23,506 nucleotides of DNA from Puniceicoccaceae bacterium. Lineage in GTDB: Bacteria > Verrucomicrobiota > Verrucomicrobiae > Opitutales > Coraliomargaritaceae. Each line of letters starts with the position of its first letter. The first letter of the stretch is position 1. Shown in pieces: positions 1 through 6,386 of this stretch. A program made the position numbers and the translations under genes. The notes beneath the pieces are model-generated. The model saw nothing but the letters and a program-made list of their open reading frames with translations. It ran no database searches and was not told the origin of the DNA. Location: contig CABXXS010000015.1 of the NCBI GenBank assembly GCA_902516225.1, positions 1-23,506 of the forward strand, read 5' to 3'.

Positions 1-1
1 G

Positions 2-283
2 TTCTCTGTGTGGAATAACTACAAAGTCTCTGAGAAACTAGGTCTTGGGTTAGGTGCTACTTACCAAGGCGAAAGTACTCCTAAAGGTAATGCTGCTGGA
101 ATCGTTCCTAGTTATGTTCGAGTCGACGCAGCTGCATACTACCAGATTAATAATGATCTCCGTTTGCAGGTTAACATCGAAAATCTGCTAGACAAAGATT
201 ACTACCCACATGCTTACGGAACACACCAATTCACTGTTGGTGCTCCTATAAACGCGACAGTATCTGTCAGCGGTAGTTTCTAG
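2..283 (+). CDS. TonB-dependent siderophore receptor, C-terminal fragment
   Basis: Partial gene whose 5' part lies outside the window; about 94 residues are visible, ending at TAG 281-283. This would be the last strands of an outer-membrane beta-barrel that takes up ferric siderophores using TonB energy. The visible signature is alternating barrel strands, a conserved NIENLLDKDYYPHAYG stretch (the 'N.ENL.DK.YY' motif of FhuA/FoxA-type receptors), a G-A-P-x-N turn before the last strand, and a terminal Phe, as expected for BAM-dependent assembly. The substrate cannot be read from this piece. A hairpin follows the stop, so the gene probably ends its own transcript. The family call is firm; the siderophore type is open. 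Confidence 0.88.
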   Translation, partial: FSVWNNYKVSEKLGLGLGATYQGESTPKGNAAGIVPSYVRVDAAAYYQINNDLRLQVNIENLLDKDYYPHAYGTHQFTVGAPINATVSVSGSF

Positions 284-302
284 AAGTAATCACTTCGTAA
301 AA

Positions 303-345
303 AGAAGCGCTTTTCGGGGGTCGGTCATTTATTGGCCGATCCCTT
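303..345 (+). terminator. Possible transcription terminator after the TonB receptor
   Basis: About 35 nt after the receptor stop, GGGTCGGTC and GGCCGATCCC form a stem of about nine pairs with one bulge and one G-U, with an ATTTATT-type loop (roughly 318-343). A smaller AAGCGCTT palindrome lies just before it at 304-311. No clean T-tract follows, so Rho-independent activity is uncertain. The hairpin also contains the ATG at 332, which argues against that ATG as the start of the next gene. Confidence 0.55.
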
Positions 346-385
346 CTTGCGTTTAGGTACCTATTGCATCCAATATCCTATTCAA

Positions 386-1291
386 ATGAACACATTATCC
401 ATCTATCTGAAACTTTCCCTTTTAGTCGCAGTTAGTTTCCTTTTTGGCTGCACACAGCAAAGCGAAGAAACTATCAGCAGTACTAACAGTAAGATTATCG
501 TGGCTCTAGAGCCAGATAAAGATCCAGACGCTATGCTCGAGGATCGAGCGGCCCTAGAGGACTATCTTTCCGAAATTACGGGCAGAAATATTGAGGCGAT
601 AGTGCCAATGAGTTCTGCGGTAATTTACGAAGGCCTTCGTAATGGCACCATCGATCTTGCCTACCTCAGCGCCACGGCCGCAGGCAAATTAATCCAAGAG
701 GACATCATTGATATCCTCTTGGCCGAGCTCATAGACGGAAAGCCGTACTATCAAAGTTACTGGATCACGCTTAAAGATGCACTCTACCAAAGTATCGCTG
801 ACCTAAAAGGTCAGCCCATCGCTTTCTCAAGTCGTACTAGCACCTCGGGTTTTCTTATTCCTGTCTGGGACCTATATACTCAAGGTCTCATCAATTTGGA
901 GAACGGACCTAAAGGCTTCTTCGGCGAGGATAATGTATTCTATGGAGTAGGTTATGTCTCAGCAGCAGAGCGCGTTCTGCGAGGCGAAGCTCAAGCCGCT
1001 GCGGTTAGCTACTATGTCCTCGATAAAGATAAGCACTTAAACCAAGAACAACGCGAGCGACTACGTATGCTCGATAGCCAAGGCCCCGTGCCTAGCCACG
1101 TAGTCGTCGTGCGTAAGGGCCTGAACAACCTAGACCAGATTGCTATAAAAGAAGCCCTCCTTAACATGAACACTGGGAATACTGATTTGCGCGATCGTAT
1201 CTTTGGCGCACAATTAACTCCCGCAAATACCGAAACTCACCTACAGACCACACTTGAAGCACTCGAGATCAGCCGCACGATGCAGTTTTAA
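386..1291 (+). CDS. phnD: Phosphonate-type ABC transporter substrate-binding lipoprotein (PhnD family)
   Basis: Periplasmic binding protein of about 301 residues that should capture a phosphonate or related oxyanion and deliver it to the PhnCE importer. ATG 386 is chosen: it gives a lipoprotein signal peptide with a lipobox Leu-Phe-Gly-Cys (Cys22), whereas the in-frame ATG at 332 lies in the preceding hairpin and would place 18 polar residues before the signal. The mature part has the PhnD/PF12974 layout: an early beta strand (IIVALEPDKDPDAM), the NGTIDLAYLSA segment, the GKPYYQSYW strand, the KGQPIAFSS.TSTSGFL ligand-side segment, and AAAVSYYVLDK. The length is normal and the frame intact. 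Genes for the ATPase and permease follow directly but are both damaged. No C-P lyase genes are visible, so the true substrate is unproven. Confidence 0.85.
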   Translation: MNTLSIYLKLSLLVAVSFLFGCTQQSEETISSTNSKIIVALEPDKDPDAMLEDRAALEDYLSEITGRNIEAIVPMSSAVIYEGLRNGTIDLAYLSATAAGKLIQEDIIDILLAELIDGKPYYQSYWITLKDALYQSIADLKGQPIAFSSRTSTSGFLIPVWDLYTQGLINLENGPKGFFGEDNVFYGVGYVSAAERVLRGEAQAAAVSYYVLDKDKHLNQEQRERLRMLDSQGPVPSHVVVVRKGLNNLDQIAIKEALLNMNTGNTDLRDRIFGAQLTPANTETHLQTTLEALEISRTMQF

Positions 1292-1365
1292 TCTATTTTA
1301 CTAACATAGAATTGTTTGACTTAAGTAGAAGCATCCAACCTTGGCAGAATCTACAAAAAATTTTA

Positions 1366-2100
1366 ATGCAGGAGAAAAAACAAGAGCCAGTACTCAGCGC
1401 GCGTGGAATTGGCCTACAACGAGGTAATCGGTGGCTCTTTCGGGAGCTAGACCTTGATCTTTATGCAGGCGAATTTCTCGCGATTGTAGGACCCTCAGGC
1501 GTGGGAAAGACTACACTCTTATCCTGCCTTTGTGGATTGCTCCAGCCAACCGAGGGTAGTGTAAGTTTTAAACTCAGTGATTCTGATGGTACGAAACCAG
1601 AAAACTTACGCCGTCATTTCGGAATCGTCTACCAAGAGCTCCAACTAATTCCTAATGCGGACCTGCTCACTAATGTTCTATGCGGACAATTAGGATGATT
1701 TCACTGCCTGAGCACCCTACTAGGCTTCCCAAAAAAACACCGGCAGCAGGCTTATGAATTACTCCGCGAATTGGGCGTCGGGGAAAATCCACATAAATGG
1801 ATCAATCATATGTCAGGTGGCGAGAAGCAACGTGTTGCCGCAGCACGTGTACTCTTTCAGAAGCCTAAAATATATTTCGCGGATGAGCCAGTATCCAGCC
1901 TTGATGCTTACTATGCAGGCCGCGTACTTGGACTACTCAGGCAAGAAGCTGACGAAAAAGCTAAACCTGTGCTCTGCGTGCTCCATAATGTTGAGCATAT
2001 TCAGCGCTTCGCAGACATTGCTCTGAGCTTAAACCAGAACGATCCAAAGGCACATAATATACGCCGCATCAGGCCAGAGAGTAGAAGGGTCCAGCCATGA
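1366..2100 (+). pseudogene. phnC: Phosphonate ABC transporter ATP-binding protein (PhnC type), interrupted by in-frame TGA
   Basis: ABC ATPase that would drive the importer from the cytoplasmic side. All motifs are in one reading frame: Walker A GPSGVGKTT (about 1489-1515), Q-loop VYQELQLIPNADLLTNVL, signature MSGGEKQRVAAAR (1810-1848), Walker B KIYFADEP, and the H-loop LHNVEH. A TGA at 1696-1698 splits the frame between QLG and FHCLSTLLGFPKKH. In PhnC relatives this region is continuous and often has Arg here, so a CGA-to-TGA change would explain it. The gene's own stop is also TGA and Trp elsewhere is TGG, so code reassignment is unlikely. ATG 1366 is preferred to the TTG at 1312; neither has a clear Shine-Dalgarno. 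The end overlaps phnE by ATGA. It could be a real nonsense mutation or a base-call error. Confidence 0.8.
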
Positions 2101-2941
2101 ACCCAATCCCCAATCCTGATCACAAGAAGGGCCAATCGCTACCAGAATTACCCTGGTATCGGCGACTAAACCTTCTGAATACTACGCTACTAATCTTTCT
2201 TTTAGCAGTCATTTTTAGCGGTAGCCAATTGAGGGTAACGACCGCGAACTCGACGTACTAAAAAATCTAAGGCGATTTCTTTCCGACTTTTTCCCACCAG
2301 ATCTATCGGTAATAAAATCAACTGGTTCTGCTCTAATTGAAACTGTAGAGATCGCGATTCTAGCAACATTCTTCGCTATAATTATTTCTCTTGTCATCGC
2401 TCTCGGTGCTGCGCAGACGATTGGGCCTAAATGGCTAGTTTTTACTATGCGGATGCTGCTTAACATCATTCGGACGATCCCAAGCCTAATCTGGGCAGTC
2501 ATCGCAGTGGCTGCAATGGGTGCAAATGCCTTAGCTGGTGTCGCCGCGCTAACACTCTACAGCACGGGCTACCTTGGTAAGTTCTTTAGCGAGGCATTTG
2601 AGTCAGTCGATATGAAAGTCGCCCGAGCGCTGCGCGGGATCGGTGCAGATCCACTTCAAGCCTTTCAATACGGCATCTGGCCTCACGCTAAACCGCTTAT
2701 CTGGAGTAACTGTATATGGATGTTAGAATACAATATACGCTCGGCTAGTATCATCGGATACGTTGGTGCAGGCGGACTAGGTCTCCAGCTCCATGCATAT
2801 CAAGAATTTCATCATTGGGACCGCTTCGCTACTGTACTTTGCTGTATTTTAATTGTCGTCACCATCCTCGACTTCCTCAGCGAACGTATTCGCAGGCGCA
2901 TCGCACGGCGCGATGGATCCAATGGTGCCCTCTCCGACTAA
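2097..2941 (+). pseudogene. phnE: Phosphonate ABC transporter permease (PhnE type), frameshifted
   Basis: Inner-membrane permease of the importer. Translation starts at ATG 2097, overlapping the phnC stop as ATGA. It reads through a cytoplasmic N-terminus and first membrane segment (NLLNTTLLIFLLAVIFSG), then runs out of frame to TAA 2259-2261. From 2225 the reading frame shifted by -1 gives the rest of a normal PhnE: IEGNDRELDVLKNLRRFLSD, then further membrane segments, the cytoplasmic EAA-type loop (ALRGIGADPLQAFQYGIWP), and the IIGYVGAGGLG stretch, to TAA 2939-2941. A single lost base between about 2222 and 2261 explains it. The downstream piece alone lacks the first membrane segment and is unlikely to work. 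With the phnC stop this makes two lesions within about 560 bp. Confidence 0.82.
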
Positions 2942-2989
2942 TGCCCTTCTGGAGTTGAAGATTGGCTCAGAGCGGCATACTGCTAAAAT

Positions 2990-3715
2990 ATGAGTTACGA
3001 TATTTCTAACAAAATCACTTTAGTGACTGGTGCTAATCGAGGAATCGGCAAAGCCATCGTCGAAAGTTTCCTCCAGCACGGTGCATCCAAAGTCTACGCA
3101 GGCGTTCGCTCGCTAGACAATGCTGAGACGCTCGTCTCGGAATTTGGTGACAAAGTCGTTCCCATCGAGATCGACTACGAGGCGCCAGATACTATCAAGG
3201 CCGCAGCAGAAATTGCAGGCGACGTACAAGTCGTCGTCTCTAATGCAGGCGTCTTAATTGGTGCCGGTGTCATGGCTACAGACCTTATTGAAAATTTCGA
3301 AAAAGAGCTATCTGTTAACGTATACGGCCTAATTCATATGGCGCAGGCCTTCGCTCCTACACTCAAAAAGAATGGTGGAGGTGCTTTTGTGCAGCTAAAC
3401 TCGATTGCATCACTATGCAGCTTCCCTAGGGCCTCTTACCCAGCTAGTAAGGCAGCAGCTTACTCTTTCACCCAAGCACTTAGACCTATCTTTGAAGAGC
3501 AAGGAACTGCTTCTTTAAGTGTCCATCCTGGGCCTATCCTGACCGACATGGCTATATCATCGGGCTTTGCTGAAGACTCTGACCCACCCAGCGTAGTAAG
3601 CGAGGGTATCGTCGCATCACTAAAAGCAGGCGAATTCCACCTTTTTCCAGATAAGATGGCCAGAGACTACGAAAAGGCTTATCGCCAATTTGCAGAGGAA
3701 ATCATTGAAGCGTAA
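2990..3715 (+). CDS. SDR-family NAD(P)-dependent oxidoreductase
   Basis: Cytoplasmic short-chain dehydrogenase/reductase of 241 residues, the usual size of a classical SDR. The Rossmann cofactor motif TGANRGIG is at residues 13-20, the NAG motif at 85-87, Asn110 in SVNVYG, and the catalytic set Ser138, Tyr150 and Lys154 (YPASK). The HPGPILTDM segment after it is typical of the family. Arg and Ser residues after the second strand (GVRSLD) suggest NADPH, by inference. The substrate is unknown. The gene begins 48 nt after phnE on the same strand and its stop is only 3 nt from the ssrA-like repeat, so it marks the chromosomal side of the insert. Confidence 0.9.
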   Translation: MSYDISNKITLVTGANRGIGKAIVESFLQHGASKVYAGVRSLDNAETLVSEFGDKVVPIEIDYEAPDTIKAAAEIAGDVQVVVSNAGVLIGAGVMATDLIENFEKELSVNVYGLIHMAQAFAPTLKKNGGGAFVQLNSIASLCSFPRASYPASKAAAYSFTQALRPIFEEQGTASLSVHPGPILTDMAISSGFAEDSDPPSVVSEGIVASLKAGEFHLFPDKMARDYEKAYRQFAEEIIEA

Positions 3716-3718
3716 TCA

Positions 3719-3755
3719 AGGGTGCGGTTTCGACTCCCGCCACCTCCACCATTTT
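3719..3755 (+). repeat. att-like direct repeat, tmRNA (ssrA) 3' end, left copy
   Basis: The 37-bp sequence contains TTTCGACTCCCGCC followed by ACCTCCACCA, the T-loop, T-stem 3' side, acceptor 3' strand and CCA of a tmRNA. The T-stem does not pair fully (GCGGT against CCCGC), so it is not part of a functional RNA here, and the bases upstream belong to the SDR gene. It matches 5491-5527 at 36 of 37 positions (G/A at the eighth base). Confidence 0.75.
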
Positions 3756-3782
3756 CCCGTATGTAAATAGGGATGTTTCCAA

Positions 3783-3803
3783 ATTATTGCCCGATTATTG
3801 CCC
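3783..3803 (+). repeat. Tandem ATTATTGCCC pair next to the left att-like repeat
   Basis: ATTATTGCCC occurs twice in direct orientation, one base apart (3783-3792 and 3794-3803), 28 bp inside the left att-like repeat. A GCCCA/TGGGC dyad overlaps the second copy (about 3800-3817). Short direct repeats beside an att core are typical of integrase arm-type binding sites; that role is inferred. The dyad could instead be the tail of the cupin transcript coming from the other side. Confidence 0.4.
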
Positions 3804-3821
3804 ACATTTTGATGGGCTTAT

Positions 3822-4247
3822 CTAATCTCTATTTTTCATAACTCGCAGCGGCGCACCATTTACAGTACCTGCATAAAAAGTAATAGTCTCAGCAGGAATA
3901 TTACCAATGTTACGGCCGTAGTGCCATTCGTCTGGCGTTGGGATGAGTACTTCTCCTTGTTTGAATTGTTTGGAATTACCATTCTCATCACCTATTTCAA
4001 TTTCTCCTTTCAAAACGTAAACTGCCATAGGATTCGGATGCTTATGTATCGGCGTAGTCATTCCAATGGGCATAGTAGCTTTAATAACCCTTAATTCTGG
4101 TTGCCCTACCGGATAACTTTCTATTAAAGCGCCATTCCAACCTACTGAACTTCGTGATAATACCTTAGATTCTGGAGTTTTATTATGCGCGCATAAAATA
4201 GAAACTATAACAACAAAAGACGGTATAATATATAGATAAATCTTCAT
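3822..4247 (-). CDS. Cupin-domain protein with N-terminal membrane anchor or signal
   Basis: A 141-residue protein with a hydrophobic N-terminus (about residues 4-20), which suggests export or membrane anchoring; SILC at 16-19 only weakly resembles a lipobox. Residues 45-130 form a small single-domain beta-barrel. Cupin motif 1 supplies His68 and His70 (HKHPNP), but the usual Glu ligand is absent: Met/Ala occupy that part before VYVLKGE. Motif 2 (GEVLIPTPDEWHYGRN) supplies His109 and Asn113. It may bind metal with three His, or be a sugar- or ligand-binding cupin with altered chemistry. AGAGAG-like purines lie 8-13 nt before the ATG. It is the first gene inside the insert and faces its left end. 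The reaction is unknown. Confidence 0.75.
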   Translation of the reverse strand: MKIYLYIIPSFVVIVSILCAHNKTPESKVLSRSSVGWNGALIESYPVGQPELRVIKATMPIGMTTPIHKHPNPMAVYVLKGEIEIGDENGNSKQFKQGEVLIPTPDEWHYGRNIGNIPAETITFYAGTVNGAPLRVMKNRD

Positions 4248-4310
4248 ATCAATACTCTCTATTTTCGGAAAGTATTATCAACTAGAATCTTGATCCTAGT
4301 AAATAGCCCC

Positions 4311-4446
4311 AAGATACCTCGTCCTTGCACAAGGATTATGACCTAGGAGTCCCTACAAGCCCTTTGCGTCTCTATTTAAGGGGAAAGTAAAGGGGTATGT
4401 TTGGGTGAGCGTAGGGAGAGAAATAAGGTTAATTCTTTGTTTGTTT
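4311..4446 (+). repeat. Repeat A, copy 1
   Basis: First of three well-conserved ~137-bp intergenic repeats (others at 20098-20234 and 22484-22621). The most conserved block runs from GACCTAGGAGTCCCTA through AAGCCCTTTGCG. CCCTTTGC pairs with the later GTAAAGGG to form a stem of about eight pairs including one G-U, and CCTTG/CAAGG forms a small hairpin near the 5' end. It ends in AATTCTTTGTTTG about 58 bp before the next start codon. There is no terminal inverted repeat and no credible reading frame. The function is unknown. Confidence 0.85.
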
Positions 4447-4503
4447 CACTGTATCCAAAGAGCCACAAATCCAAGAGATAGCTCTCCAATTAGGAGTGAG
4501 AAG

Positions 4504-5196
4504 ATGTTAAATAGAATTTTACTACTTCACTTACTTAGAATTCTAATATTATATAATTTAATGAGAAATTATATAATATTAATGTTACTATTAAGCAGCC
4601 CTCTTTACGGAGTACAGTATGGCATACTTAAGAATACAAATACATCAACGGAGACTGAGGCAAGTGATGGCGAAGACGACCCTAATTCTTCATTTTGGAG
4701 TAATGAAAGTGTTACACTGTATGACGGTGATTTACTTGAAGTAATTAGCTTCTCAAAAGACGGTAATGATGGAGCCAATAGCTATAATTTTTTAATAATT
4801 ACCTTTGATGATGGCACTAGCATGGATTTTGGAATTGAAGCCCTTCTATCAGAACCAGAAGGAGATAGTTCGATGGGAGACGTATCAGAATCTTTAAAAT
4901 TTATTGTAGGACCCTGTGTTTTGAAGATCGCGAGTGTAGTTAACGCATATTCTACGGATCCAGATGGCGATGGTAATAATACGAATATGATCTGTTATAA
5001 ACTTACAAGGGCTTCAGAAGTGCAGACACAAAATGTGAACATTGTAAGTGTCCCAACAGATGTGCAGAGCAGTGATACTCATAGTATTGTAGTAGAAACT
5101 TCTTCGGACCTAGTTACATGGAATCCTGCATATAGTTCACCAATAGCAGGAGGTGACCAAGCCTTCGTGCGTACTAGAATAGTTATTCCCGATTAG
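4504..5196 (+). CDS. Secreted protein of unknown function, cargo between repeats A and B
   Basis: The product of about 230 residues is not recognised. ATG 4504 is chosen because AGGAG (4492-4496) lies 7 nt upstream. An alternative in-frame ATG at 4561 would give a cleaner signal peptide (MRNYIILMLLLSSPLYG) and a 211-residue product. An in-frame extension to 4405 would run into repeat A and is rejected. The mature part is acidic and rich in Asp, Ser and Asn, with a DPDGDGNNTN stretch like a Ca-binding loop. It ends with VVETSSDLVTWNPAYSS and AFVRTRIVIPD, related to the C-terminal module of other secreted proteins in this window. ATG 4561 sits in the loop of a perfect 16-bp hairpin. Export is likely; activity is unknown. 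Confidence 0.65.
   Translation: MLNRILLLHLLRILILYNLMRNYIILMLLLSSPLYGVQYGILKNTNTSTETEASDGEDDPNSSFWSNESVTLYDGDLLEVISFSKDGNDGANSYNFLIITFDDGTSMDFGIEALLSEPEGDSSMGDVSESLKFIVGPCVLKIASVVNAYSTDPDGDGNNTNMICYKLTRASEVQTQNVNIVSVPTDVQSSDTHSIVVETSSDLVTWNPAYSSPIAGGDQAFVRTRIVIPD
4544..4581 (+). promoter_or_regulatory. Perfect 16-bp AT-only hairpin with an ATG in its loop
   Basis: TAATATTATATAATTT at 4544-4559 is exactly repeated in inverted form at 4566-4581, leaving a six-base loop AATGAG at 4560-4565. The loop contains the in-frame ATG 4561. In mRNA this would expose an AUG on a long A-U stem just inside the gene that starts at 4504. It could tune translation, allow a second start, or be an AT palindrome serving as a protein-binding or insertion site. 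Confidence 0.75.
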
Positions 5197-5258
5197 TACT
5201 TAATGAATTGCTGGAAAGAAGAAGCCTAAAGCCTTAATTACATCCTACTAAATACAGG

Positions 5259-5342
5259 CACCCACTTCTACCGCTTCAAGATGACGGAGTAATTTTTGGA
5301 GGCACTTGATTTATACACACCATCAAGAGACCAGCCAAGCGA
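5259..5342 (+). repeat. Repeat B, copy 1: relic 3' gene end plus hairpin
   Basis: The segment closely matches 23164-23249, with a shared core CTTCAAxATGACGGAGTAA, then AATTTTT and AGGCACTTGAT. In frame, the core reads RFKMTE-stop, close to the C-terminus FFRFRMSD of the large secreted protein at 14073. After the stop, CTTGAT and ATCAAG (5305-5310, 5322-5327) form a six-pair stem. Conservation past the stop implies that the copied unit includes a 3' untranslated hairpin. No intact gene leads into it: the upstream frame is open only from 5230. Confidence 0.75.
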
Positions 5343-5490
5343 ACCCCCGCCCCCTACTCTTAATTCCTCCAAATTCCTACGAACTTCCTGACCTAATATG
5401 GGCTTTTATGACCTCTATTATTGTAAGGTAGAAAAGTAGTATATTTGTAATATACTGCAGTAGATACACTTACAGATTACATTATTTTCT

Positions 5491-5527
5491 AGGGTGCGAT
5501 TTCGACTCCCGCCACCTCCACCATTTT
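5491..5527 (+). repeat. att-like direct repeat, tmRNA (ssrA) 3' end, right copy
   Basis: It is identical to 3719-3755 except for one G-to-A change. Like the left copy it has a broken T-stem (GCGAT against CCCGC) and no tmRNA body upstream, but keeps the acceptor strand, the encoded CCA and the following TTTT. With the left copy it delimits the putative insert. Confidence 0.75.
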
Positions 5528-5624
5528 AAGCAATTGTATTACAACTACTTAACTACTATATTACATTAGAAATTAGTAATTCTTTATCCTATTAGTTACC
5601 TATTTAAAGAAGTCATAGAGTATT

Positions 5625-6386
5625 TTATTTTATCTTAAATCGAGTATTGGGCTTACTAGTATAAATCGAACTAAAGAGATCCTGCGAAATCCATCCGATA
5701 GCTTGGCCCTCTGTTTTAATTTTTAAGTAATTGTTGTGTTGCTCAATTACTTTGGCACGTTCTCCAGGTCTTGCATTACCCGTAGTAGGAGCTGCACCGG
5801 CAGGTGCTGCATGCACCGCAACTGCAATTTCGGATAGTATGATACCATATTTGTGAGCTTGTGATAGAAATACTATGGGTGGCAGACTAATTAATAAGAG
5901 CACAAAACTTAGTATTCGGCAAAACTTTAGGCTGTAGCAAAGCGAAGTGCCTGCAATTTTGGGCAATATTACAAGTGCGAGCCAAGTCCATGTGCTAAAC
6001 GTGAGTAAGATTATCCATTGATCCATGAGTAGCAGACGCGTCGCGATTTGATACCACTCCATGGGAGCGGTAAAGAGACCTAATTTCTCGCGCATGGTGC
6101 TTAGTTTATAATTGTAGCTTTCATTACGCGGGTCGAGACGGACAGCACGCTCCATTTGCCAAATCGCATTGGCAGGTTGCTTCAACTTTAGGTATGTGAG
6201 AGCGAGATTATGGTGCGTTGCTGCGTCCTCCATGGTGATCAAGGCTGCCTGGAATTGCATTAGAGCTTTTTCATACTCGCCTTTTTCATAGGTACTTATG
6301 CCCGCGCTGAAGTGATCTACGCTGGCAATTGTAATAACAGGAATCAGGGCTAAGGCCGAGAGGAATGAGAAAATCTGTAGGTTCAT
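5625..6386 (-). CDS. batE: TPR and SH3-like membrane protein, BatE-like
   Basis: A 253-residue protein, last in the bat operon, starting inside the batD stop (ATGA, 6383-6386). The order is: an N-terminal signal or anchor (residues 1-22), two TPR-like helical repeats (about 23-95, with THHNLALTYLKLKQPANAIW and AVRLDPRNESYNYKL), two membrane segments (about 125-148 and 158-175), then a C-terminal SH3-like beta domain with the GERAKVIEQHNNYLKIKTEGQ and GWISQDLF pattern. This matches BatE-type proteins that close bat operons, with TPR repeats probably contacting the vWA partners. An Ala/Pro-rich linker (HAAPAGAAPTTG) precedes the SH3 part. The symbol rests on position and domain order; the molecular role is not established. 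Confidence 0.8.
   Translation of the reverse strand: MNLQIFSFLSALALIPVITIASVDHFSAGISTYEKGEYEKALMQFQAALITMEDAATHHNLALTYLKLKQPANAIWQMERAVRLDPRNESYNYKLSTMREKLGLFTAPMEWYQIATRLLLMDQWIILLTFSTWTWLALVILPKIAGTSLCYSLKFCRILSFVLLLISLPPIVFLSQAHKYGIILSEIAVAVHAAPAGAAPTTGNARPGERAKVIEQHNNYLKIKTEGQAIGWISQDLFSSIYTSKPNTRFKIK

Larger units (their letters stand above)
3719..5527. mobile_element. Putative ssrA-targeted insert, remnant or cargo-only, without integrase
   Basis: The element is defined by 37-bp direct repeats at both ends that match the 3' end of a tmRNA gene including the encoded CCA. Between them are the cupin gene (minus), one copy of repeat A, a secreted-protein gene (plus) and one copy of repeat B. 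No tyrosine recombinase, transposase or conjugation gene is present in 1.8 kb, and no tmRNA body adjoins either repeat, so this is not a freshly inserted intact island. It may be what remains after deletion between nested islands, or cargo moved by an integrase elsewhere. Seen: the repeats. Known: ssrA 3' ends are common integrase targets. Inferred: the island history. Confidence 0.55.
5197..5624. other. Intergenic region holding repeat B copy 1 and the right att-like repeat
   Basis: A 428-bp stretch without an intact gene. It contains repeat B (5259-5342), a C-rich stretch (GAACCCCCGCCCCCTACT, 5341-5358), and the second ssrA-like repeat (5491-5527). A short open frame from 5230 ends in FYRFKMTE at TAA 5290-5292 and looks like a relic 3' gene end. 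The rest is AT-rich; I see no clear terminator for the convergent bat operon that ends at 5625. Confidence 0.6.

Noticed and set aside
332..385. Longer phnD start at ATG 332
   Set aside because: It lies in the terminator hairpin of the receptor gene and would put a polar extension before a clear lipoprotein signal that starts at ATG 386.
1696..1698. TGA read as an amino acid (code change or selenocysteine)
   Set aside because: The same gene ends with TGA, Trp is coded by TGG in nearby genes, and no conserved Cys/Sec site or clear selenocysteine hairpin was seen.
3719..3755. A functional tRNA or tmRNA gene
   Set aside because: Only the 3' end is present at both places; the T-stem is broken and upstream sequence is protein-coding or unrelated.
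4405..4503. Longer start for the secreted protein inside repeat A
   Set aside because: The frame extension covers repeat A sequence and begins with GTG without a good ribosome site, while AGGAG is well placed for ATG 4504.
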